The notes beneath the pieces were generated by a model. That model worked only from the letters and a program-made list of their open reading frames with translations, was not told where the DNA came from and did not search any database. A program made the position numbers and the translations under genes. A DNA stretch of 64,000 nt from positions 1,240,001 through 1,304,000 of the forward strand of contig NC_018513.1 in NCBI RefSeq assembly GCF_000292915.1, read 5' to 3'. Positions 39,909-48,660 of the stretch are shown here, one piece after another. How positions within the stretch are numbered: position 1 is the stretch's first letter; every line of letters begins with the position of its first letter. This stretch comes from Burkholderia cepacia GG4 (GTDB taxonomy: Bacteria > Pseudomonadota > Gammaproteobacteria > Burkholderiales > Burkholderiaceae).

Positions 39909-41399
39909 ATGCACGCTTTTCCGATTCTCAGTACCGCGATCTGGCTGCCGATCGTTTTCGGCCTCCTCGTGCTCGCGGTAGGTAACGACAAAAATCCGGG
40001 GACGGCCCGCTGGGTCGCGCTGATCGGTTCGCTGCTCGGTCTCGCGGTCACGATCCCGCTGATCACGGGCTTCGACTCGAGCACGGCCGCGCTGCAGTTC
40101 GTCGAGAAGTCGACCTGGATCGAACGCTTCGACATCGCGTATCACCTCGGCGTCGACGGCATCTCGATGTGGTTCGTCGTGCTGACTGCGCTGATCACGG
40201 TGATCGTCGTGATCTCCGCTTGGGAAGTGATCACCGAGAACGTCGCGCAGTACCTCGCGGCCTTCCTGATCCTGTCCGGGATCATGATCGGCGTGTTCTC
40301 GGCGGCCGACGGCCTGCTGTTCTACGTGTTCTTCGAAGCGACCCTGATCCCGATGTACATCATCATCGGCGTGTGGGGCGGCCCGAACCGCGTGTATGCG
40401 GCATTCAAGTTCTTCCTGTACACGCTGGCCGGCTCGCTGCTGATGCTGGTCGCGCTGATCTACCTGTACACGCAGACGCATTCGTTCGACCTCGCGACGT
40501 GGCAGAACGCCAAGATCGCGATGACGCCGCAGATCCTGCTGTTCATAGCGTTCTTCCTCGCGTTTGCGGTGAAGGTGCCGATGTGGCCGGTGCACACCTG
40601 GCTGCCGGACGCGCACGTGGAAGCGCCGACGGGCGGCTCGGTCGTGCTGGCGGCGATCATGCTGAAGCTCGGCGCGTACGGTTTCCTGCGCTTCTCGATG
40701 CCGATCACGCCTGACGCAAGCCACTTCCTGGCACCGGTCGTGATCACGCTGTCGCTGATCGCGGTGATCTACATCGGCCTCGTCGCGATGGTGCAGTCCG
40801 ACATGAAGAAGCTGGTCGCGTATTCGTCGATCGCGCACATGGGCTTCGTCACGCTCGGCTTCTTCATCTTCAACCAGCTCGGCGTCGAAGGCGCGATCAT
40901 CCAGATGATCTCGCACGGCTTCGTGTCGGGCGCGATGTTCCTGTGCATCGGCGTGCTGTATGACCGCCTGCACTCGCGCCAGATCGCCGATTACGGCGGT
41001 GTCGTCAACGTGATGCCGAAGTTCGCGGCATTCGCGATGCTGTTCTCGATGGCCAACTGCGGCCTGCCGGGTACCTCGGGTTTCGTCGGCGAGTTCATGG
41101 TGATTCTCGCGGCCGTCCAGTACAACTTCTGGATCGCGTTCGGCGCGGCATTCACGCTGATCCTCGGCGCTGCCTACACGCTGTGGATGTACAAGCGCGT
41201 GTACTTCGGCGCGGTTGCGAACGATCACGTTGCCAAGCTGACGGACATCGGCCGTCGCGAATTCGTGATGCTGGCCGTGCTCGCCGCGTTCACGATGCTG
41301 ATGGGCCTGTATCCGAAGCCTTTCACCGACGTGATGCACGTTTCCGTGGAAAACCTCCTCTCCCATGTCGCGCAGTCGAAGCTGCCGCTGGCCCAGTAA
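39909..41399 (+). CDS. nuoM: NADH-quinone oxidoreductase subunit M
   Basis: A 496-residue antiporter-like subunit with about 14 helices. Visible: FFEATLIPMYIIIGVWGGPNR (key Glu near residue 144), KVPMWPVHTWLPDAHVEAPT with the conserved Lys, and LPGTSGFVGEFMVILA in the second half. A GGCGGGGGACAACTT stretch precedes the start. nuoN follows 24 bases later. Confidence 0.97.
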   Translation: MHAFPILSTAIWLPIVFGLLVLAVGNDKNPGTARWVALIGSLLGLAVTIPLITGFDSSTAALQFVEKSTWIERFDIAYHLGVDGISMWFVVLTALITVIVVISAWEVITENVAQYLAAFLILSGIMIGVFSAADGLLFYVFFEATLIPMYIIIGVWGGPNRVYAAFKFFLYTLAGSLLMLVALIYLYTQTHSFDLATWQNAKIAMTPQILLFIAFFLAFAVKVPMWPVHTWLPDAHVEAPTGGSVVLAAIMLKLGAYGFLRFSMPITPDASHFLAPVVITLSLIAVIYIGLVAMVQSDMKKLVAYSSIAHMGFVTLGFFIFNQLGVEGAIIQMISHGFVSGAMFLCIGVLYDRLHSRQIADYGGVVNVMPKFAAFAMLFSMANCGLPGTSGFVGEFMVILAAVQYNFWIAFGAAFTLILGAAYTLWMYKRVYFGAVANDHVAKLTDIGRREFVMLAVLAAFTMLMGLYPKPFTDVMHVSVENLLSHVAQSKLPLAQ

Positions 41400-41423
41400 T
41401 CGCGAGCGGAGGAACTCAAGATC

Positions 41424-42890
41424 ATGAACGCTCCTATGAATGTCCTGTTGCCTGACGCGCTGGTGATGGTCGCCATCGTCGTCGCATGGCTGAATGACAC
41501 CTTTACCGGTGCCGGCGGCCGCCGCCTGACCTATCTGATCGCGGTGGTTTCGTCGGTCGTCGCCGGCGTGTGGTTCGCCGTGCAGGCGCTGGATCCGCAG
41601 CAGTACTACTTCTTCTCGCGGATGGTCGTCGTCGACTCGTTCGCGAGCATGATGAAGGCCGTCGTGTCGATCGGCTTCGCCGTCTCGCTCGTTTATTCGC
41701 GCAAGTACCTCGAAGACCGCGAGATGTTCCGCGGCGACGTGTTCCTGCTGGGCATGTTCTCGCTGCTCGGTCAGCTGGTGATGGTGTCGGGCAACAACTT
41801 CCTGACGCTGTACCTCGGTCTCGAACTGATGTCGCTGTCGCTGTACGCGATCATCGCGCTGCGCCCGGATGCTCCGCAGTCGAGCGAAGCCGCGATGAAG
41901 TACTACGTGCTGGGCGCGCTCGCATCGGGCTTCGTGCTGTACGGCATCTCGATGCTCTACGGCGCGACCGGCTCGCTCGAGCTCGGCGAGGTGTACAAGG
42001 CAGTCGGCGGTACCACCGACGCAGCCGTGCTGATGTTCGGCGTGATCTTCATCGTCGCCGGTATCGCGTTCAAGCTCGGTGCCGTACCGTTCCACATGTG
42101 GGTGCCGGACGTCTACCAGGGCGCACCGACTGCGATGACGCTGTTCGTCGGCGGCGGTCCGAAGGTTGCCGCGTTCGCCTGGGGCCTGCGCTTCCTGGTG
42201 ATGGGCCTGCTGCCGCTCGCACAGAACTGGCAGACCGCGCTCGTGATCCTCGCCGCGCTGTCGCTGATCGTCGGCAACATCACCGGTATCGTCCAGCGCA
42301 ACATCAAGCGGATGCTCGCGTACTCGGCGATCTCGAACATGGGCTTCGTGCTGCTTGGCCTGCTCGCAGGCATCGTGAAGGGCGACGCGACGGCACCGGC
42401 GAACGCCTACAGCTCCGCGATGTTCTACGCGATCGTCTACCTGATCACGACGCTCGGCTCGTTCGGCGTGGTGATGCTGCTCGCACGCCGCGATTTCGAA
42501 GCGGAAACGATCGACGACTTCAAGGGCCTCAACAAGCGCAGCCCGGTGTTCGCGTTCGTGATGATGGTCATGATGTTCTCGCTGGCCGGTATCCCGCCGA
42601 CCGTCGGCTTCTACGCGAAGCTCGCGGTGCTCGAGGCGACCGTCAACGCGGGCCTCACGTGGCTGGCCGTGCTGGCCGTGATCACGTCGCTGTTCGGCGC
42701 GTTCTACTACCTGCGCATCGTCAAGCTGATGTACTTCGATGCACCGCAGGACACGGCGCCCATCACCGGCGATTTCTGCAAGCGCACGATCCTCGTGCTG
42801 AACGGCCTCGCGGTCGTCGTGCTCGGCCTGATCCCGAGCCCGCTGCTGACGGCCTGCCTGCAGGCGATCCGTCACACGCTGCCGCTGTAA
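41424..42890 (+). CDS. nuoN: NADH-quinone oxidoreductase subunit N
   Basis: A 488-residue antiporter-like subunit with about 14 helices, last of the 14 complex I genes. Visible: YLGLELMSLSLYAIIAL (Glu near residue 135), GAVPFHMWVPDVYQGAPTAMT (near residue 215) and MFSLAGIPPTVGFYAKL. GGAGG lies upstream. Its TAA stop overlaps the ATG of the next small gene (TAATG), which suggests that the latter is part of the operon. Confidence 0.97.
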   Translation: MNAPMNVLLPDALVMVAIVVAWLNDTFTGAGGRRLTYLIAVVSSVVAGVWFAVQALDPQQYYFFSRMVVVDSFASMMKAVVSIGFAVSLVYSRKYLEDREMFRGDVFLLGMFSLLGQLVMVSGNNFLTLYLGLELMSLSLYAIIALRPDAPQSSEAAMKYYVLGALASGFVLYGISMLYGATGSLELGEVYKAVGGTTDAAVLMFGVIFIVAGIAFKLGAVPFHMWVPDVYQGAPTAMTLFVGGGPKVAAFAWGLRFLVMGLLPLAQNWQTALVILAALSLIVGNITGIVQRNIKRMLAYSAISNMGFVLLGLLAGIVKGDATAPANAYSSAMFYAIVYLITTLGSFGVVMLLARRDFEAETIDDFKGLNKRSPVFAFVMMVMMFSLAGIPPTVGFYAKLAVLEATVNAGLTWLAVLAVITSLFGAFYYLRIVKLMYFDAPQDTAPITGDFCKRTILVLNGLAVVVLGLIPSPLLTACLQAIRHTLPL

Positions 42891-43186
42891 TGTCGGCAGC
42901 CGGCTGGTTCATCGTGCTGTTGGCGCTCGTGTGCGCCAACCTGCCGTTCCTGAACCAACGCCTCTTCGCCGTCGTGCCGTTCGGTGCGACGAAGAAGAGC
43001 GGGTGGGTTCGGATCGGCGAGCTGATCGTGCTGTATTTCGTCGTCGGCGCGCTCGGCTTCTGGCTCGAGTCGCGCGCCGGCAACCGTTTCGAACAGGGCT
43101 GGCAGTTTTACGCGATCACGTTCAGTCTCTTTGTCGTGTTCGCGTTTCCCGGCTTCACGTTCCAGTATCTCGTCAAACGACGTTGA
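42890..43186 (+). CDS. DUF2818 family small membrane protein
   Basis: A 98-residue protein with three hydrophobic segments (about residues 3-22, 44-62 and 71-90) and basic loops (TKKSGWVR, the final VKRR). It belongs to the DUF2818 family, whose function is unknown to me. Its start overlaps the nuoN stop by one base, so it is translated with complex I genes. A role as a complex I accessory or assembly factor is a reasonable guess from position only. The Nudix gene follows 36 bases on. Confidence 0.85.
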   Translation: MSAAGWFIVLLALVCANLPFLNQRLFAVVPFGATKKSGWVRIGELIVLYFVVGALGFWLESRAGNRFEQGWQFYAITFSLFVVFAFPGFTFQYLVKRR

Positions 43187-43222
43187 CGGCTTCGGCCGTC
43201 ACGCTCAATTCCGGAGCCGCCG

Positions 43223-43813
43223 ATGGCCGAACTACCCAATCACGACGCCGCACTGACCGAAACCTGCCTCGAGAGCGAGGCGATTTTCGAAGGCTCGTTC
43301 CTCAAGCTCAAGCGCGATACCGTTCGTTTGCCGGACGGCAAGCAGGCCACGCGCGAATACGTGCAGCACCCGGGCGCGGTGATGGTGATCCCGCTGTTCG
43401 ACGACGGCCGCGTGCTGATGGAAAGCCAGTACCGCTATCCCATCGGCAAGGTCATGGCCGAATTCCCGGCCGGCAAGCTCGACCCGAACGAAGGCGCGCT
43501 CGCCTGCGCGGCGCGTGAGCTGCGCGAGGAAACCGGCTACACGGCACGTGAATACGTGTTCCTGGCCCGGATTCACCCGATCATTTCCTACTCGACCGAA
43601 TTCATCGACCTGTATCTCGCCCGCGGGCTGACGGCCGGCGAGCGCAAGCTCGACGAAGGCGAATTCCTCGAGACCTTCACGGCGACGCAAGCCGACCTGC
43701 AGGAATGGGTGCGCACGGGCCAGATCACCGACGTGAAGACGATCATCGGCACGATGTGGCTTGAGAAGGTACTGTCCGGCACCTGGCCGCTCGGTCCGGT
43801 CCAGACGGCCTGA
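43223..43813 (+). CDS. Nudix hydrolase, ADP-ribose pyrophosphatase-like
   Basis: A 196-residue Nudix hydrolase. The Nudix box G-x5-E-x7-REUxEExGU is perfect: it begins with GKLDPNEGALACAA and ends with RELREETGY, near residues 88-110. AEFPAGKLD upstream and the C-terminal half resemble ADP-ribose/ADP-sugar pyrophosphatases (NudF type). It lies after the nuo operon in the same direction. Hydrolysing ADP-ribose, an NAD breakdown product, would fit a position beside an NADH dehydrogenase, but that is speculation. Confidence 0.9.
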   Translation: MAELPNHDAALTETCLESEAIFEGSFLKLKRDTVRLPDGKQATREYVQHPGAVMVIPLFDDGRVLMESQYRYPIGKVMAEFPAGKLDPNEGALACAARELREETGYTAREYVFLARIHPIISYSTEFIDLYLARGLTAGERKLDEGEFLETFTATQADLQEWVRTGQITDVKTIIGTMWLEKVLSGTWPLGPVQTA

Positions 43814-43899
43814 CTGCGCGTCAGCGGCGGGTGGGGCGCCGCGTTACAATCCGGTGACGCGGCCGCAATCCGGCGCGCAATCCTGATTTAGCACGATCG

Positions 43900-43927
43900 T
43901 TCACAAAAGCGCTTTTTGCGCTACACT
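43900..43927 (+). promoter_or_regulatory. Putative promoter of the DUF1178 gene
   Basis: TTCACA (43900-43905) and TACACT (43922-43927) with a 16-bp spacer, about 22 bases upstream of the DUF1178 start. The spacer contains AGCGC-TTTTT-GCGCT, a short inverted repeat. Confidence 0.5.
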
Positions 43928-43948
43928 CGTCACACGCCCTGATTCAGC

Positions 43949-44371
43949 ATGAAGGTCCTCGATTTACAGTGCCCGCACGGTCATCGGTTCGAAGGCTGGT
44001 TCGCTTCCGCCGATGAGTTCGAAGCGCAGTTGTCCCGCAAGCTGGTCGAATGTCCGGTGTGCGGGACGACCGAGATCAACCGGATGCCGTCGGCGCCGCG
44101 CCTGAACCTGTCGGGCTCGACGCAGGCGCAGCCGGCCGATCCGCGTGCGCTGCAGGCGCAGGTGATGCGCGCGTTGCGCGAGGTGCTGGAGAAGACCGAG
44201 AACGTGGGCGAGCGCTTCGCCGAGGAAGCGCGGCGCATCCATTACAACGAGGCGCCGGCACGCAGCATTCGTGGCGTCACGACGCCGGAGGATGCGCAAT
44301 CCTTGGTCGAAGAAGGCATCGACGTGATGCCGCTGCCGATTCCTGCCGCGCTGAAAGAACCGCTGCAATGA
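43949..44371 (+). CDS. DUF1178 family protein
   Basis: A 140-residue DUF1178 protein of unknown function. The N-terminus looks like a small zinc ribbon: LQCPHGHRFEGWF (Cys8, His and His) and ECPVCGTTEINR (C-x2-C near residue 36-39). The remainder is helical with an ETRLGE-like linker and ends VMPLPIPAALKEPLQ. A good promoter lies close upstream. It is followed 54 bases later by the acyl-CoA dehydrogenase pair, with GGAGA before that gene, and may be in the same transcript. Confidence 0.87.
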   Translation: MKVLDLQCPHGHRFEGWFASADEFEAQLSRKLVECPVCGTTEINRMPSAPRLNLSGSTQAQPADPRALQAQVMRALREVLEKTENVGERFAEEARRIHYNEAPARSIRGVTTPEDAQSLVEEGIDVMPLPIPAALKEPLQ

Positions 44372-44425
44372 CGTAAGCAGTGTGTCCTTGCCGGGCTGGA
44401 CGGCTGCGGACAGGAGACACTGCGC

Positions 44426-45622
44426 ATGGATCTGGATTATTCCCCCGCCGACGACGCATTCCGCGCCGACATCCGCGCCTGGCTCGAGGCCAACCTGCCT
44501 CGCGCACTGCGCGCCAAAGTACTCGATCACAAACGACTCGATCGCGAGGATTTCGCGAGCTGGCACCGGATTCTCGGCCAGCGCGGCTGGTCCGCGCCCG
44601 CATGGCCGGCCGAATACGGCGGTCCGGACTGGAACGCGACGCAGCGGCACATCTGGGATGAGGAGTGCGCGCGCATCGGCGCGCCGACCGTGCTGCCGTT
44701 CGGCGTATCGATGGTCGCGCCGGTGCTGATGAAATACGGCAGCGAAGCGCAGAAGCGCCACTATCTGCCGCGCATTCTCGACGGCACCGACTGGTGGTGC
44801 CAGGGCTACTCGGAGCCGGGCTCCGGATCGGATCTCGCGTCGCTGCGCACGCGCGCCGAGCGCCACGGCGATCACTATGTCGTCAACGGCCAGAAGACGT
44901 GGACGACGCTCGGCCAGTACGCCGACATGATGTTCTGTCTGGTGCGCACCGATCCGGCGGCGAAGAAGCAGGAGGGTATCTCGTTCCTGCTGATCGACAT
45001 GAACACGCCCGGCATCACGGTGCGCCCGATCGTCACGCTCGACGAGGACCACGAGGTCAACGAGGTGTTCTTCGAGGACGTGAAGGTGCCCGTCGAGAAT
45101 CTCGTCGGCGACGAAAACCGCGGATGGACTTACGCGAAATACCTGCTGGGTCACGAGCGCACCGGCATTGCGCGCGTCGGCGCGTCGAAGCGCGAGCTCG
45201 CGTTCCTGAAGCGCGTGGCGTCGAACCAGCGCAAGAACGGCAAGCCGTTGCTCGCCGATCCCGTGTTTGCCGCGAAGGTCGCGGCGCTCGAAGTCGAGCT
45301 GATGGCGCTCGAGGTGACGGTGCTGCGCGTCGTGAGCCGCGAGACGAGCGGCAAGGGGCCGGGCCCCGAGGCGTCGATGCTGAAGATCAAGGGCACCGAG
45401 GTGCAGCAGGCGCTCACCGAGCTGATGTTCGAGGCGATCGGCCCGCTTGCCGCGCCGTTCGACGTACCGTTTCTCGACGGCGAACGCGAACACAGCATCG
45501 CGGGCGACGACGATGCGGCGCCGCTCGCCGCGTACTACTTCAATTATCGGAAGACGTCGATCTACGGCGGTTCGAACGAGATTCAGAAGAACATCATCGC
45601 GCAGATGATTCTCGGGCTGTGA
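44426..45622 (+). CDS. Acyl-CoA dehydrogenase, subunit-like (alpha)
   Basis: A 398-residue FAD-dependent acyl-CoA dehydrogenase. Domains: N-terminal helical (1-125), middle beta domain with WWCQGYSEPGSGSDLASLRT and NGQKTWTT (about 127-160), and C-terminal helical. The C-terminal signature reads IYGGSNEIQKNIIA, so the position of the MCAD catalytic Glu is Gly. This is usual in acyl-CoA dehydrogenases that work as heteromers with a paralogue. A second dehydrogenase gene starts 20 bases downstream. The substrate is unknown; candidates are sterol-like, branched or aromatic acyl-CoAs. Confidence 0.9.
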   Translation: MDLDYSPADDAFRADIRAWLEANLPRALRAKVLDHKRLDREDFASWHRILGQRGWSAPAWPAEYGGPDWNATQRHIWDEECARIGAPTVLPFGVSMVAPVLMKYGSEAQKRHYLPRILDGTDWWCQGYSEPGSGSDLASLRTRAERHGDHYVVNGQKTWTTLGQYADMMFCLVRTDPAAKKQEGISFLLIDMNTPGITVRPIVTLDEDHEVNEVFFEDVKVPVENLVGDENRGWTYAKYLLGHERTGIARVGASKRELAFLKRVASNQRKNGKPLLADPVFAAKVAALEVELMALEVTVLRVVSRETSGKGPGPEASMLKIKGTEVQQALTELMFEAIGPLAAPFDVPFLDGEREHSIAGDDDAAPLAAYYFNYRKTSIYGGSNEIQKNIIAQMILGL

Positions 45623-45641
45623 TCAGGGAACGGAGACAACC

Positions 45642-46775
45642 ATGGATTTCAGCTTTACCGATGAACAGCAGCAGTTTGCCGATGCGCTGCGCCGTTATCT
45701 CGGCGAGCAATACGGTTTCGACGCGCGCCAGGCCATCGTGCGCAGCGACGCGGGCGTGTCGGACGCGCAATGGAGCGCGTTCGCGGAACTGGGTCTGACC
45801 GCGCTGCCGGTGCCTGACGCACAGGCCGGCTTCGGCGGCGGCCCGGTCGACATGCTCGTCGTGATGCAGGAGCTCGGTCGCGCACTCGTGGTCGAGCCGT
45901 ACTGGGCGACGGCGGTCGGCATCGAGGCGCTGCGTGTCGCCGGGGCCGGCACGGGTGACGATGCCGCACTGCTGGAAGCGGTCGCGCAGGGGCAGAAGCG
46001 CCTGGCGGTTGCGTTCCATGAACCGCGGGCGCGCTACGACCTGTACGAACTCGATACGCAAGCGCGCGAACAGGGCGGCGCCTACCGGCTGACCGGCACC
46101 AAGTCGGTCGTGCAGCACGGCGCGCAAGCGGATGCGTGGATCGTGCCCGCGCGCGTCGACGGCGGCGGCATCGGCCTGTTCGTCGTCGAGCGCGCTGCGG
46201 CGGGGGCGAAGGTCGTCGATTATCGGACGATCGACGGCCAGCGCGCCGCGACGATCGAGTTGCATGAAACGCCTGCGCGACCGTTGACGGGTGGTGCACG
46301 CGACGCGGCCGCGCTCGAGCAGATTGCCGATTACGCCACCTTCCTGCTCTGCGCGGAAGCGGTCGGCGCACTCGACGAACTGAACCGCGCGACGGTCGAG
46401 TACACGAAGACGCGCGAACAGTTCGGCGTACCGATCGCGCGTTTCCAGGCGCTGCAGCACCGGATGGTCGACATGCTGATTCACGCCGAGCAGGCGCGTT
46501 CGCTGACGTACCTCGCGGCGGTGCGCTACGCGGGCGGCGATGCCGATGCGCGGCGCAAGGCGGTTTCGGCCGCCAAGGCACGGGTGGGCGCGGCTGCACG
46601 CTTCGTCGGCCAGCAGGCAGTGCAACTGCACGGCGGCATGGGCGTAACCAACGAGGTTGCCGCCGCGCACCTGTTCAAGCGGCTGTCGATCATCGAGACG
46701 ACGCTCGGCGACACCGATCATCACCTTGCGCGCATCGCGGCACTGCCGGATTTCGCGCAGGCCGACGTAGCATGA
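45642..46775 (+). CDS. Acyl-CoA dehydrogenase, subunit-like (beta)
   Basis: A 377-residue acyl-CoA dehydrogenase homologue with the family fold but weaker FAD/substrate motifs. The N-terminal domain has GLTALPVPDAQAGFGGGPVD, and the middle domain is shorter and more divergent than in its neighbour. The C-terminus carries VQLHGGMGVTNEVAAAHLFK. Tandem pairs of unequal acyl-CoA dehydrogenases are known to form alpha2beta2 enzymes in actinobacterial steroid degradation. This pair probably does likewise, an inference from gene order. CGGAGA precedes the ATG. Confidence 0.87.
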   Translation: MDFSFTDEQQQFADALRRYLGEQYGFDARQAIVRSDAGVSDAQWSAFAELGLTALPVPDAQAGFGGGPVDMLVVMQELGRALVVEPYWATAVGIEALRVAGAGTGDDAALLEAVAQGQKRLAVAFHEPRARYDLYELDTQAREQGGAYRLTGTKSVVQHGAQADAWIVPARVDGGGIGLFVVERAAAGAKVVDYRTIDGQRAATIELHETPARPLTGGARDAAALEQIADYATFLLCAEAVGALDELNRATVEYTKTREQFGVPIARFQALQHRMVDMLIHAEQARSLTYLAAVRYAGGDADARRKAVSAAKARVGAAARFVGQQAVQLHGGMGVTNEVAAAHLFKRLSIIETTLGDTDHHLARIAALPDFAQADVA

Positions 46776-46807
46776 CGGCGACGCGCGAGCGCGCCATAGG
46801 AGACACA

Positions 46808-47269
46808 GTGGGTACCAGTTATGAAGATCTGGTGGTCGGCAGTACCACCGAAATCGGCCGTTACACGTTCGAGCCCGACGACATCAAGGCGTTCGCGCAA
46901 CGCTACGATCCGCAGCCGTTCCACCTCGACGAGGAGGCCGGCAAGGCATCGCCGTTCGGCGGATTGGTCGCGAGCGGCTGGCATACGTGTTCCGTGTTCA
47001 TGAGCCTGCTCATCAAGAAGCTCGGACCGGATTCGACCAGCATGGGCTCGCCCGGTATCGACTCGATCCGCTGGCTCAAGCCCGTGCGTGCCGGCGACAC
47101 GATCACGATGCACCAGAAGGTCCACGACAAACGCGTGTCGGCGAGCAAGCCCGATCGCGGCATCGTGTCGACGGAATGGATCGGCATCAACGGCGCCGGC
47201 GAGACGGTGATCACCGTGCATACCAAGGTGATCTTCGGGCTGCGTCATCCGCACGGAGCCGGTGCATGA
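46808..47269 (+). CDS. MaoC family hydratase (first of a pair)
   Basis: A MaoC/hot-dog fold enoyl-CoA hydratase-like protein of about 153 residues. The hydratase 2 motif is present: YDPQPFHLDEEAGKASPFGGLVASGWHT, with Asp and His of the catalytic pair (D-x4-H) and the following G-L-V-A-S-G-W. I prefer GTG at 46808, which has AGGAG six bases upstream. An ATG at 46772, overlapping the previous stop (ATGA), gives 165 residues but has no ribosome site. The stop overlaps the next MaoC gene. Confidence 0.87.
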   Translation: MGTSYEDLVVGSTTEIGRYTFEPDDIKAFAQRYDPQPFHLDEEAGKASPFGGLVASGWHTCSVFMSLLIKKLGPDSTSMGSPGIDSIRWLKPVRAGDTITMHQKVHDKRVSASKPDRGIVSTEWIGINGAGETVITVHTKVIFGLRHPHGAGA

Positions 47270-47742
47270 CGGACGTGACATTGCCGCTGATCGCGTCGAC
47301 GCAAGCGTTGGATGCGCGGGTCGGTGCGGAACCGCTCGCGAGCGGTTGGGTTGAGATCGACCAGCGTCGGGTCGACGGTTTTGCCGACGCGACCGGTGAT
47401 CACCAGTGGATTCACGTCGATCCCGAACGCGCGCGGCGCGAGTCGCCGTTCGGCGGCCCGATCGCACACGGATTCCTGACGCTGTCGCTGATTCCCGCGC
47501 TGATGACCGATGCGATGCGCTTCGAGCAGAAGATGGGCGTGAACTACGGACTGAACCGCGTGCGGTTCCTGAAGCCGGTGCCGGTCGGCGCGCGCGTGCG
47601 CGCGCTGTTCGCGGTGAAGGAAACCGCCGAGGTCGCGCAGGGCGGTGTGCAGGTGACGTGGTCGGTGTCGATGCAGGTCGAGCGTCCCGACGCGCCGCTG
47701 CTTGTCTGTGCGGCGGAATTCATCACGCTGCACTACTTCTGA
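47266..47742 (+). CDS. MaoC family dehydratase (second of a pair)
   Basis: A 158-residue hot-dog fold hydratase, NodN/MaoC-like. The motif FADATGDHQWIHVDPERARRESPFGGPIAHG in parts gives the D-x4-H catalytic pair (DHQWIH). The ATG overlaps the stop of the previous MaoC gene (ATGA). Two adjacent MaoC proteins may form a heterodimer for bulky acyl-CoAs, again as in steroid side-chain breakdown. It ends the operon; a strong inverted repeat lies five bases beyond the stop. Confidence 0.9.
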   Translation: MTDVTLPLIASTQALDARVGAEPLASGWVEIDQRRVDGFADATGDHQWIHVDPERARRESPFGGPIAHGFLTLSLIPALMTDAMRFEQKMGVNYGLNRVRFLKPVPVGARVRALFAVKETAEVAQGGVQVTWSVSMQVERPDAPLLVCAAEFITLHYF

Positions 47743-47746
47743 AGCA

Positions 47747-47774
47747 CGCAACGGCATTCACGGATGCCGTTGCG
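47747..47774. terminator. Inverted repeat between convergent genes
   Basis: CGCAACGGCAT (47747-47757) pairs perfectly with ATGCCGTTGCG (47764-47774) over a 6-base loop. It lies between the second MaoC gene and the convergent GST gene. There is no T-run on either side, so termination is probable but not of the classical type. Confidence 0.55.
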
Positions 47775-47793
47775 CCGGGTCTCGCGTGTTGCT

Positions 47794-48486
47794 TCAGTGC
47801 TTCGCGTATTGCGTCGCGCCGAACAACATCTCGCGTGCCTTGTCGTCCTGCAGTGGCTTGCGCAACGAAGCGAGCACTTCGACTCCGCGTTGCACGGCCG
47901 GCCGCGCGGCGATCGCCTCGTGCCAGCGTTTCACGTTCGGCAGTTCGTCGAGCACGACGCCCTGGTTCTGCCACGAGCGCGTCCACGGGAACGTCGCAAT
48001 GTCCGCGATCGTGTATGCGTCGCCCGCGAGATACTCCGATTCGCCGAGGCGCTTTTCCATCACGTTGTACAGGCGCTTCGCTTCGTTCGTGTAGCGATTG
48101 ACCGCATATTCAATCTTCTCCGGCGCATACAGGCGGAAGTGATGTGCCTGCCCGAGCATCGGTCCGACGCCGCCCATCTGGAACATCAGCCATTCGAGCG
48201 TCGCGTAGCGCGCGGCCGGATCGGTCGGCAGGAACTTGCCGGTCTTTTCGGCGAGGTAGATGAGGATCGCGCCCGATTCGAACAGCGAGATCGGCTTGCC
48301 GCCGGGGCCGTCGGGATCGACGATCGCGGGGATCTTGTTGTTCGGGCTGATCTTCAGGAATTCGGGCTTGAACTGGTCGCCGGCACCGATATCGACCGGA
48401 TGCACACGATACGCGAGGCCCGTTTCCTCGAGCATGATGTGTACCTTGTGGCCGTTCGGGGTCGCCCAGCTGTAGACGTCGATCAT
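47794..48486 (-). CDS. Glutathione S-transferase, YfcG/Nu-class type
   Basis: A 230-residue GST-fold protein. The thioredoxin-like N-domain (residues 1-85) has SWATPNGHKVHIMLEE, NNKIPAIVDPDG and FESGAILIYLAEK. The C-terminal helical domain has AGDAYTIADIATFPWTR. The ATPNGHK motif with Thr and Asn matches YfcG/YghU-type disulfide-bond oxidoreductases rather than conjugating enzymes. AAGGAG precedes the ATG at 48486. Monocistronic, converging on the MaoC operon. Confidence 0.9.
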   Translation of the reverse strand: MIDVYSWATPNGHKVHIMLEETGLAYRVHPVDIGAGDQFKPEFLKISPNNKIPAIVDPDGPGGKPISLFESGAILIYLAEKTGKFLPTDPAARYATLEWLMFQMGGVGPMLGQAHHFRLYAPEKIEYAVNRYTNEAKRLYNVMEKRLGESEYLAGDAYTIADIATFPWTRSWQNQGVVLDELPNVKRWHEAIAARPAVQRGVEVLASLRKPLQDDKAREMLFGATQYAKH

Positions 48487-48660
48487 CGTCAACTCCTTCG
48501 TTGCATGCGCGAAAACGGCGCCGACAGGGCGCCGCGACAGGCGGTCATTAGAGCATGGATCGATGGGGGCTGCAGGCGGCGGCACCGTGCGGTCGCGCGC
48601 CTGCGCGTGCGTGTCGACGTGGCGACGTCGAGGCCGCTTGAACCGCGGAAGCGCGTGCGG

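Noticed and set aside
39906..42875. Minus-strand open frame of about 990 codons opposite nuoM and nuoN
   Set aside because: Same GC-driven antisense artefact; composition is dominated by Arg, His, Asp and Glu.
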